Below, piece after piece: positions 1 through 7,402 of a stretch of 64,000 bases of DNA. The notes beneath the pieces are model-generated. The model ran no database searches. It was not told the origin of the DNA and worked only from the letters and a program-made list of their open reading frames with translations. Made by a program: the position numbers and the translations under genes. This DNA is from Streptomyces sp. B93 (GTDB lineage: Bacteria > Actinomycetota > Actinomycetes > Streptomycetales > Streptomycetaceae). Where the stretch lies: contig NZ_JAGPXL010000003.1 of NCBI RefSeq assembly GCF_018070565.1, positions 124,001 to 188,000 on the forward strand. The letters run 5' to 3'. Within the stretch, counting starts at the first letter, position 1; each line of letters opens with the position of its first letter.

Positions 1-737
1 CCGCGGTTGCGGGCCCGGGTCAGGGGGTGCCAGAAGTCGGCGCCCAGGAGGTCCTCGGGGCGGACCGCGCGGACCCGGTCGAGAACGGCCTCGGGGACCT
101 TCTGCGGGTCGGGCACGTCGTACTCGGCCATGATCTCCTCGTACTTGTCCTTCAGGACGGTGTTGCCGGGGTCGGCGCCGAAGACCACCAGCTGGCCGGT
201 GGGCTGGGTGTCGACCAGGACGGTCGCGAGGTCGGGGCGGTAGCGGGAGAGGATCTCGATGATCTTGTAGACGTCGCCGGTCCAGGCGCCGGTGTGCCGG
301 TCGCGGGCGGCCTCGTCGACGTTGCGCGGCAGCATGTCGTCGAAGACGATCACGCTGGACCAGTCCGAGTGGCGCTCGACGTTGATGAAGTCGCGCAGCG
401 CGTACTCGAAGAGGTGCATGCCGTCGATGAAGGACAGGTCGAGGGTGGTGCGGCGCCAGTGGGCCAGCGGGTGACGGCCGCGGGCCATGTTGCGCAGCGG
501 GTGGCGCCCGCCCTTGAGGTGGGCCAGCGGGTCGGGGCGCTCGAAGAAGGCGTCGCTGGTCGCCTTGGCCAGGTGGACGTCGCAGCGGATCTCCGAGGTC
601 ACCTTGAACGCGGGGTCGATCGCGATGCTGGGGACCCGGGAGAGCGTGAGGCTGCGGCCGTCGTTGACGCCGATCTCCAGGTAGTTGCGGTTGGCGACCG
701 CCTTGTGCAGTCCCCGGAGGAACTCATGACGTTTCAC
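1..737 (-). CDS. SAM-dependent methyltransferase, C-terminus cut by window edge
   Basis: About 245 codons are visible and the reading frame runs off the left edge without a stop. The N-terminal part carries a class I SAM-binding signature (YLEIGVNDGRS, about residues 19-29), then LSFIDGMHLFEYALRDF and VIVFDDMLPRN, the pattern of the Methyltransf_24-like family often found in glycan and secondary-metabolite clusters. The start is a GTG with AAGGAG eight bases upstream, and it overlaps the stop of rmlD as GTGA, so translation is probably coupled. As last gene of the dTDP-rhamnose operon it may methylate a sugar or glycan. That role and the substrate are inferences from position; the methyltransferase fold is well supported. 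Confidence 0.8.
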   Translation of the reverse strand, partial: MKRHEFLRGLHKAVANRNYLEIGVNDGRSLTLSRVPSIAIDPAFKVTSEIRCDVHLAKATSDAFFERPDPLAHLKGGRHPLRNMARGRHPLAHWRRTTLDLSFIDGMHLFEYALRDFINVERHSDWSSVIVFDDMLPRNVDEAARDRHTGAWTGDVYKIIEILSRYRPDLATVLVDTQPTGQLVVFGADPGNTVLKDKYEEIMAEYDVPDPQKVPEAVLDRVRAVRPEDLLGADFWHPLTRARNR

Positions 738-1618
738 GTCGAAACTCCTTGGTGCTCCTTGCGGATCTGGGGCAGTGCCTCGTCGAGCGCGGCCCGCCAG
801 GCGCGCGGCCCGGGCAGGCCCACGTCCTTCCACCGGCCGTGGGCGAGGACGCTGTACGCGGGGCGCGGTGCCGGGCGCGGGTAGGCCGCGCTGCTGGTGG
901 GGCGCACCCGTGCGGGGTCGGCGCCGAGGCCGCGGAAAACCTCGCGGGCCAGTTCGTGCCAGGTGGCCTCGCCGGAGCCGGTGGCGTGGAAGACCCCGCT
1001 GACGTCCGGGCCGATCAGGGGGCCGAGGTCGGCGAGGCGTTCGGCGACGTCGGCGCTCCAGGTGGGCTGGCCACGCTGGTCGTCGACGACGTCGACGGTG
1101 TCCCGGCGGGCCTCCAGCTCGATCATCGTACGGACGAAGCTGCGGCCGTGGACGCCGTACAGCCAGGCCGTGCGCACCACGGCGCTGTGCTCGGGGAGTT
1201 CGGCCCGTACGGCCTCCTCACCGGCGAGCTTGGTGCGGCCGTAGGCGGTGCGCGGGGCCGGGGGGTGGTCCTCCGGGTAGGGCGCGGTGCGTGTGTCGCC
1301 GTCGAAGACGTAGTCGGTGGAGACGTGCAGCAGCCGGGCGCCGGCCGCGGCGCAGGCGCGGGCCAGCAGCCGGGGCCCCTCGCCGTTGACCAGCAGGGCG
1401 CCTGCCTCGTCGGTCTCGGCGTCGTCGACGGCCGTGTACGCGGCGCAGTTGACCACGATGTCCGGCCGGTGCTCGGCGAAGGCCCGCTCGACGGCGTCGG
1501 GCGAGGTGATGTCGAGGGCGGTCCGGTCCAGGCCCGTCACCTCGGCGTCGCGCCGGACGAGGGCGGCGACGGTGTCCCGGCCGAGCATCCCGCCCGCCCC
1601 GGTGACCAGCCACCTCAT
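734..1618 (-). CDS. rmlD: dTDP-4-dehydrorhamnose reductase
   Basis: This 294-residue extended SDR protein is expected to catalyse the last step of dTDP-L-rhamnose synthesis, NADPH-dependent reduction of dTDP-4-dehydro-L-rhamnose in the cytoplasm. It opens MRWLVTGAGGMLGRD (Rossmann glycine motif), has NCAAYTAVDDAE near residue 70, HVSTDYVFDGD, and the catalytic YGRTKLAGE (YxxxK). Length fits RmlD. The ATG was chosen because it overlaps the rmlB stop as ATGA; an upstream in-frame extension lies inside rmlB. It sits in the order rmlA-rmlB-rmlD. No rmlC epimerase gene is in the window, so the pathway needs one elsewhere. Confidence 0.93.
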   Translation of the reverse strand: MRWLVTGAGGMLGRDTVAALVRRDAEVTGLDRTALDITSPDAVERAFAEHRPDIVVNCAAYTAVDDAETDEAGALLVNGEGPRLLARACAAAGARLLHVSTDYVFDGDTRTAPYPEDHPPAPRTAYGRTKLAGEEAVRAELPEHSAVVRTAWLYGVHGRSFVRTMIELEARRDTVDVVDDQRGQPTWSADVAERLADLGPLIGPDVSGVFHATGSGEATWHELAREVFRGLGADPARVRPTSSAAYPRPAPRPAYSVLAHGRWKDVGLPGPRAWRAALDEALPQIRKEHQGVST

Positions 1619-2586
1619 ACCCGCTCCCGCTGCTTCAGGGGCTGCCACCAGGAACGGTTCTCGCGGTACCAGTCGACGGTCTCGGCGAGGCCGGCGGTGA
1701 AGTCGTGGCGGGGCCGGTAGCCCAGCTCGGTGCGGGCCTTGCTCCAGTCGACGGAGTAGCGCCGGTCGTGCCCCTTGCGGTCCGGGACGTGCTCGACGCG
1801 GTCCCAGTCGGCGCCGCAGGCCTTCAGCAGCAGGGCGGTGAGGTCACGGTTGCTCAGTTCGGTGCCGCCGCCGATGTTGTAGACCTCGCCGGGGCGGCCC
1901 TTGGTGCGCACCAGCTCGATGCCGTGGACGTGGTCCTCGACGTGCAGCCAGTCACGGACGTTGAGCCCTTCGCCGTACAGCGGGACGGTCAGCCCGTCGA
2001 GGAGGTTGGTGATGAACAGCGGGATGACCTTCTCGGGGAACTGGCGCGGGCCGTAGTTGTTGGAGCAGCGGGTGACGCGGACGTCCAGGCCGTGGGTGCG
2101 GTGGTAGGCGAGGGCGAGCAGGTCGGAGGAGGACTTGGAGGCGGAGTACGGCGAGTTGGGGCTCAGGGGGTGTTCCTCGGGCCAGGAGCCGGTGTCGATG
2201 GAGCCGTAGACCTCGTCGGTGGAGATGTGCACGAAGGGGCCCACGCCGTGTCTGAGGGCCGCGTCCAGCAGGGTCTGGGTGCCCAGGACGTTGGTGCGGA
2301 CGAAGTCGGCGGCGGAGTCGATGGAGCGGTCCACGTGGGACTCGGCGGCGAAGTGCACGACCTGGTCGGTGTCGGCCATGAGCTTGTCGACCAGGGCGGC
2401 GTCGCAGATGTCGCCGTGCACGAACTCCAGCCGGGGGTGGCCGGCGGGCAGGTTGTCGCGGGAGCCCGCGTAGGTGAGCTTGTCGAGGACGGTGATGTGC
2501 GGCGCCTCGGGCCCGCCGTCGGCGAGCAGTGCGCGGACGTGGGCGGAGCCGATGAAACCGGCGGCGCCGGTGACGAGGAGCTTCAT
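1615..2586 (-). CDS. rmlB: dTDP-glucose 4,6-dehydratase
   Basis: This 323-residue protein should convert dTDP-glucose to dTDP-4-dehydro-6-deoxyglucose using bound NAD, the branch point of deoxysugar synthesis. Visible motifs are MKLLVTGAAGFIGSAHVR (NAD-binding), VHFAAESHVDRSID, HISTDEVYGS, YSASKSSSDLL with the YxxxK pair, RCSNNYGPRQFPEKVIP and YNIGGG, all typical of RmlB. Length is normal. The ATG overlaps the stop of rmlA as ATGA, and its own stop overlaps rmlD in the same way, so the three genes form a tightly coupled operon. Confidence 0.95.
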   Translation of the reverse strand: MKLLVTGAAGFIGSAHVRALLADGGPEAPHITVLDKLTYAGSRDNLPAGHPRLEFVHGDICDAALVDKLMADTDQVVHFAAESHVDRSIDSAADFVRTNVLGTQTLLDAALRHGVGPFVHISTDEVYGSIDTGSWPEEHPLSPNSPYSASKSSSDLLALAYHRTHGLDVRVTRCSNNYGPRQFPEKVIPLFITNLLDGLTVPLYGEGLNVRDWLHVEDHVHGIELVRTKGRPGEVYNIGGGTELSNRDLTALLLKACGADWDRVEHVPDRKGHDRRYSVDWSKARTELGYRPRHDFTAGLAETVDWYRENRSWWQPLKQRERV

Positions 2587-3647
2587 GTGTGGATCTGCAC
2601 CTTGCTGTGGTCGCCGAGGACGAGTCGGTGGGCGCTGGGCACGCTGGGCGCGGTGGTCACCTGGGCGTGCCGCCCGATGAGCGAGTTCTCGATGCGGCCG
2701 ACGCCGTCGATGGAGGAGTCCCGCAGCACGATCGAGAACTCCAACTCGCTGTCCTGGATGCGGCAGTTCTCCGCGATGGAGGTGAACGGGCCGACGTAGG
2801 AGTCGCTGACGACGGTTCCGGCGCCGATGACGACGGGGCCGACGATCCGGGAGCGGACGACCCGGGCACCCTCCTCGACCACCACCCGGCCGATGATCTC
2901 GGAGGCGTCGGTCTCGCCGTCGACGCGGCGCTCGACGTCCTCCAGGACCGTGCGGTTGACCTCCAGCATGTCGCCGACGTTGCCGGTGTCCTTCCAGTAG
3001 CCCTTGATGACCGTGCAGCGGACGTCGGCGCCGGTGTCGAGGAGGTGCTGGAGGGCGTGGGTGATCTCCAGCTCGCCGCGCCACGACGGGGTGATGGCCC
3101 GCACCGCCTCGTGGACGGCGGGGGTGAAGAGGTAGACGCCGACGAGCGCGAGGTCGCTCTTGGGGTGCTCGGGCTTCTCCTCCAGGCCGATCACCCGCCC
3201 GGTCGGGCCGAGTTCGGCGACGCCGAAGGCGCGGGGGTCGGAGACGCGGGTCAGCAGGATCTGGGCGTCGGGGCGGGTGGCGCGGAACTCCTCGACGAGG
3301 CCGGTGATGCCGCCGACGATGAAGTTGTCGCCGAGGTACATCACGAAGTCGTCGTCGCCGAGGTACTCACGGGCGATCAGTACGGCGTGGGCGAGACCCA
3401 GGGGCCGTTCCTGTGGGATGTAGGTGATGTCCAGACCGAACTTCGATCCGTCGCCGACCGCCTCCCTGATCTCCTCGGCGGTGTCGCCGACGACCAGTCC
3501 GACGTCGGTGATACCGGCCGCCGCGATCGATTCCAGTCCGTAGAACAGCACGGCTTTGTTCGCCACCGGGACGAGCTGCTTGGCCGACGTGTGCGTGATC
3601 GGCCTGAGCCGTGTTCCGGCGCCGCCGGACAGCACGAGAGCCTTCAT
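2583..3647 (-). CDS. rmlA: glucose-1-phosphate thymidylyltransferase, long form
   Basis: This 354-residue nucleotidyltransferase should form dTDP-glucose from dTTP and glucose-1-phosphate, the first step for the genes downstream. It begins MKALVLSGGAGTRLRPIT (nucleotide-binding loop), followed by YFG-type sugar-site segments (FVMYLGDNFIVGG, GLEEKP). The extra C-terminal left-handed beta-helix-like region (about residues 240-350: IIGRVVVEEGARVV, GAGTVVSDSYVG) marks the longer actinobacterial type related to StrD rather than the 290-residue RmlA of enterobacteria. The start is placed at MKALVL by family alignment; an in-frame ATG four codons earlier and a GTG at 3701 are possible, and no strong ribosome site settles it. 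Confidence 0.9.
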   Translation of the reverse strand: MKALVLSGGAGTRLRPITHTSAKQLVPVANKAVLFYGLESIAAAGITDVGLVVGDTAEEIREAVGDGSKFGLDITYIPQERPLGLAHAVLIAREYLGDDDFVMYLGDNFIVGGITGLVEEFRATRPDAQILLTRVSDPRAFGVAELGPTGRVIGLEEKPEHPKSDLALVGVYLFTPAVHEAVRAITPSWRGELEITHALQHLLDTGADVRCTVIKGYWKDTGNVGDMLEVNRTVLEDVERRVDGETDASEIIGRVVVEEGARVVRSRIVGPVVIGAGTVVSDSYVGPFTSIAENCRIQDSELEFSIVLRDSSIDGVGRIENSLIGRHAQVTTAPSVPSAHRLVLGDHSKVQIHT

Positions 3648-3780
3648 CTGCTTCACCATAGCGGTGATCGCCCGGACGGATGTCTCTTTGGGTTCACTCA
3701 CCGGTCACGGCTCGTTGTCCGCGCGTTCGCCGCCTCCAGGGAGTCGGGTCGGGTCCGCGGACGCATACCCGGGATCGGGC

Positions 3781-4722
3781 TCACCACTCCCGGGCGACCG
3801 CCAGCAGCCGGTCGCGGACGAGGGTGACGTGCGGGTTGCGGGCCGGGCCCGGACGCTGCACCAGGAACGCCGTGTTGATCGGCGGGTCGTCCGGGGCGTC
3901 GAGCAGGGCGAGGGCGCCGGACTCCAGGGCGTCGGCGCACAGGTAGCGGGGCAGCACGCTGAACCCGGCGCCGCCCGTCACCAGCGCGAGGACGGCCCGC
4001 AGGTCGGGCACGGACACGGCGGCATGGCAGGTGAGCCGTCGGCCGAAGACATGGCGCCAGTAGCGGCGGACGATCGGCAGGTCCTCGGCGTAGGTGATCA
4101 GCGGCACCGGGTGCAGTACGCCGGGGCCGTCGGTGGCGAGCGGCGCCCGCAGGCGGTCGGCCCACTCGGGGGCGGCCACCAGCACGAACTCCTCGTCGGC
4201 GAGCGGTACGGCGGTCAGTGCCCGGCCGCGCGGCCGGGTGGTGGCGATGACGAGGTCGTGCCGTCCGGCGCGCAGCTCGTCGAGCAGCGGGTCGGTGAGC
4301 CCCGGGCTCGCCCGCAGCCGTACGCCCTGGACCACCAGCTCCCCGAGCGCGGGCAGGGCCCGGGTCGCCAGCAGTTCGGCGGGCCCGGCCAGGTGCACCG
4401 GCTCCGGCGGCGCCTGATCCGGTGCCCCGTCGCCGGTGGCGGCGGCCAGCGCGTCGAGCGGTACGGCGATCCGCGCGGCCAGTTCGTCCGCCACGGCGGT
4501 CGCCGCGACCCCGCGCGGCAGCCGCTCGAACAGCTCCCGTCCCATCTGCCGCTCCAGCGACCGGATCTGGGTGGTGACGGTCGGCTGCGACAGCCCCAGC
4601 AGCTGGCCCGCGGCCGTGAACGACCCCGACCGGTAGACGGCGAGGAAGGTCCGCAGCAGATTCAGGTCGGCGGGCGCGCCGGACGCCGGGCGCCGGGAGC
4701 CGTCGGGGTGGTCGTGCCTCAC
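3781..4722 (-). CDS. LysR-family transcriptional regulator
   Basis: The 313-residue protein has an N-terminal winged helix (about residues 20-80: LNLLRTFLAVYRSGSFTAAG, then LGLSQPTVTTQIRSLERQMG) and a C-terminal periplasmic-binding-like effector domain (about 105-305), the LysR layout. It follows the SpoIIE gene at 4743 on the same strand with a 20-base gap. A 133-base gap separates it from rmlA downstream. No effector can be assigned, and the usual divergent target gene is absent because the upstream neighbour is co-oriented. The start is a GTG with a weak ribosome site; about 15 poorly conserved residues precede the HTH, so a later start is possible. Confidence 0.88.
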   Translation of the reverse strand: MRHDHPDGSRRPASGAPADLNLLRTFLAVYRSGSFTAAGQLLGLSQPTVTTQIRSLERQMGRELFERLPRGVAATAVADELAARIAVPLDALAAATGDGAPDQAPPEPVHLAGPAELLATRALPALGELVVQGVRLRASPGLTDPLLDELRAGRHDLVIATTRPRGRALTAVPLADEEFVLVAAPEWADRLRAPLATDGPGVLHPVPLITYAEDLPIVRRYWRHVFGRRLTCHAAVSVPDLRAVLALVTGGAGFSVLPRYLCADALESGALALLDAPDDPPINTAFLVQRPGPARNPHVTLVRDRLLAVAREW

Positions 4723-4742
4723 GTGGGGAGCCTAGCGGCGCC

Positions 4743-7139
4743 CTAGGTGTCCTCGCCGTTGCCCGAGTCGAGGGTGATCTCGCTCCAGACCTGTTTGCCG
4801 CCGCTGACGGGCACGCTCCCCCACGCCGTCGACATGGCCTCGACGAGCAGGAGGCCCCGCCCGCCGGTGGCCTCCCAGCCGATGGAGGTCGGCTTGACGG
4901 GGGTGCGCGGGGAGGCGTCGGCGACGGAGACGCGGAGGCGGTCGCTGAGCAGGGTCAGGTCGAGGCGGACCTTGCCGTCGGTGTGCACGAGGGCGTTGGT
5001 GACCAGCTCGGAGACGACGAGGAGGGCCGCGTCGACGTGTTCGGCGGCGCCCCAGGAGCGCAGCGTGCGCCGGGTGAAGCGGCGGGCGTGCCGGACCGCC
5101 TCGGGGACCCGCCACACCGTCCAGCTCTCCCGCCGGGGACGGACCGCCATGCCGTCGTAGCGCATCAGCAGCAGGGCGATGTCGTCGCTGCGCCGGGCGC
5201 CGTCGAGCAGGGTGTCGGCGACCGGTCCGAGGTGGGCGGGGTCCGCGCCCGCGAGCATGTGCGCGAAGTGGTCCATGCCGGTGTCGATGTCGGTGTCCGG
5301 GGTCTCCACCAGACCGTCCGTGGTCAGCGCGATCACGGTGCCTGGCTGGAGGCGCAGCGGGCTCATGGGGAAGTCGGCCTGCGCCAGCACCCCGAGCGGC
5401 GGCCCGCCCTCCGCCTCGGCGATCTCGGTGCTCCCGTCCGGCTGCCGCAGCACCGGCGGCAGGTGCCCGGCCCGTACGCACCAGGCGAACCCCTCCTCCA
5501 TGTCGACGTCGACATAGGCGCAGGTGGCGAAGAGGTCGGTCTCCATGTCGACCAGCAGCCGGTTGGCGTGGCTGACCACCACGTCCGGCGGATGCCCCTC
5601 GGCGGCGTAGGCGCGCAGCGCGGTGCGCATCTGGCCCATCAGGGTGGCGGCGCCCGCGCTGTGCCCCTGGACGTCGCCGATGACGAGGGCGACGTGGTTG
5701 TCCGGCAGCGGGATCACGTCGTACCAGTCGCCGCCGACCTCCAGACCGGCGGTGGCGGGCAGATAGCGGGCGACGGCCTCGGCGCCGGGCAGTTTCGGCA
5801 GGCGGCGCGGGAGCAGCTGGCGCTGGAGCATGCCGACGAGTTCGTGCTCGGCGTCGAAGGCGTGGGCGCGCAGCAGGGCCTGTCCGGCGAGTCCGGCGGA
5901 GGCGGTGAGCAGGGCGCGTTCGTCGGGCCCGAAGTCGTGCGGGGAGTCCCAGCCGATCAGGCAGGCGCCGACCATGCGGCCCCCGGCGGGCAGCGGCAGC
6001 ACGGCCAGGCCGCCGGGGCCGACCTCGGCGAGGGCGGGTTCCAGGGCGGCGGTCCCGGCGGGCCAGATCTGCGCGCGGCCCTCGCCGAGCGCTGTCGCGA
6101 GGGTGGGCATGGCGCGCACCGGGGCGTCGGGCCACTCGCCGCGCCACTCCAGGCGCCACAGCTCCGGCCAGGACTCCGGTTCGGGCGGGTCGAGGACGGT
6201 GACGACGAGCCGGTCGTGCTCCAGCTCGGCGAGGGCGATCCGGTCGGCCCGCAGCGGTTTGCGCAGCGCGGAGACGAGGGCGTGGCTGACGTCGCGGACG
6301 GTGCCCGCGGTGGCCAGGGCGGCGGCCAGCCGCTGGATGCGGGCGACGTCGGTGACGTCGGAGCGCAGCTGGGAGGCGTCCATGACGGTGCCGACGAGAC
6401 GGGCCGGATGGCCCTCGCCGCCGGGCAGCATCCGGCCGCGCAGCCTCAGCCACTTGGGCGGCCCGGCGGGCTGGAGCACCCGGAACTCCAGCTCGCGCTC
6501 GCCGATGGACATGTGGTCGGCCTCCACCACGGACATCAGCGAGGGCAGGTCCTCGGGCACGGTGCGGCCGAGCAGCGTCTCGACCTTGCCGTCGAAGTCA
6601 GCGGACCGCAGCCCGAACAGTTCCAGCAGGCCGTCGCCGACCTCGACCCGCCCGCTGTCCATGGCCAGCCCGAACGCGTACGCCGGCAGCTCGCCGCGCT
6701 CGGGCCGCCAGTCGGGGACCGGGCAGACGACGGCGTCGGCGATCAGCTCCAGACAGGCCCGTTCCTCGGCGCCGAAGCCCTCGACGCGCTCACTGACGGC
6801 GAGCAGACAGCCGCCCTCGTCCGCGTGCCGCGCGGGCAGGGCGGCCAGGTGGAAGTCACGGGACGGGGTGCGCCGGGCATCGGCCAGGTCGGCGAGGTCG
6901 GCGGGGCCGAGCCAGACCGGCTGTCGGGTGCGGTGGGTGTCGGCCGCCGGGGAGCGGCCGTCGACGGCGTAGGTGTCGCGCAGCCCGTACAGGGTGCGGG
7001 GCACCCCGGCGGACTCGGTGAGGCACAGCAGGTCGCCGTCCTCGCTCAGGGTGTAGACGGCGGCGAAGGTCGCCCCCGCGAAGACGAGCGCCTGTTCGAG
7101 GACGCGATGCCGCCGTTCGGGGGAGTCGGGATCGGACAT
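4743..7139 (-). CDS. SpoIIE-family PP2C phosphatase with GAF, PAS and RsbW-like kinase domains
   Basis: This 798-residue cytoplasmic protein reads, in order, GAF (about 10-145), PAS (about 160-275), a second GAF (about 285-460), a SpoIIE/PP2C phosphatase (about 480-680; VGGDWYDVIPLPDNHVAL, GDVQGHS, TTDGLVE, SDDIALLLMRYDG) and a C-terminal GHKL ATPase (about 690-790; LLVVSELVTNALVH, GGRGLLLV). Such proteins dephosphorylate STAS anti-sigma antagonists, and the fused RsbW-like kinase allows the opposite reaction, in sigma-B-type partner switching. All PP2C metal-site motifs look intact. It is divergent from another SpoIIE gene at 7403, sharing a 263-base promoter region. The ATG at 7139 starts at the GAF domain; the ribosome site is weak, so the start is not certain. 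Confidence 0.88.
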   Translation of the reverse strand: MSDPDSPERRHRVLEQALVFAGATFAAVYTLSEDGDLLCLTESAGVPRTLYGLRDTYAVDGRSPAADTHRTRQPVWLGPADLADLADARRTPSRDFHLAALPARHADEGGCLLAVSERVEGFGAEERACLELIADAVVCPVPDWRPERGELPAYAFGLAMDSGRVEVGDGLLELFGLRSADFDGKVETLLGRTVPEDLPSLMSVVEADHMSIGERELEFRVLQPAGPPKWLRLRGRMLPGGEGHPARLVGTVMDASQLRSDVTDVARIQRLAAALATAGTVRDVSHALVSALRKPLRADRIALAELEHDRLVVTVLDPPEPESWPELWRLEWRGEWPDAPVRAMPTLATALGEGRAQIWPAGTAALEPALAEVGPGGLAVLPLPAGGRMVGACLIGWDSPHDFGPDERALLTASAGLAGQALLRAHAFDAEHELVGMLQRQLLPRRLPKLPGAEAVARYLPATAGLEVGGDWYDVIPLPDNHVALVIGDVQGHSAGAATLMGQMRTALRAYAAEGHPPDVVVSHANRLLVDMETDLFATCAYVDVDMEEGFAWCVRAGHLPPVLRQPDGSTEIAEAEGGPPLGVLAQADFPMSPLRLQPGTVIALTTDGLVETPDTDIDTGMDHFAHMLAGADPAHLGPVADTLLDGARRSDDIALLLMRYDGMAVRPRRESWTVWRVPEAVRHARRFTRRTLRSWGAAEHVDAALLVVSELVTNALVHTDGKVRLDLTLLSDRLRVSVADASPRTPVKPTSIGWEATGGRGLLLVEAMSTAWGSVPVSGGKQVWSEITLDSGNGEDT

Positions 7140-7402
7140 CAGCGCTTTCAGGGCACCTTCGGTACGCAGCGTTCCCGTGCTGCGTCCCGCGGCGCCATGA
7201 CTGACCACGTGGGTATTACAGCGCGTATGCGGCTGCCGCGCAGCCCCTGTGAGCGTTCCGGGCGGCGCGCCGACGTCGCGCGACGGCCCCGGCGGGCCGT
7301 GGCACGGCGGGCGTGGGCGGCCACTCGCCGTGCGCGGGAGGCCCCGGCGAGGGAGATTTGTTCCCTGGGACCGTTCGGCGGCACGGCGAGGAGGTGGTCG
7401 GC

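Noticed and set aside
27..1720. Long plus-strand reading frames opposite the methyltransferase and rml genes
   Set aside because: They are frames created by G/C-rich third positions on the other strand; translations are low-complexity Gly/Val/Ala/Asp, and the minus-strand proteins are recognisable.
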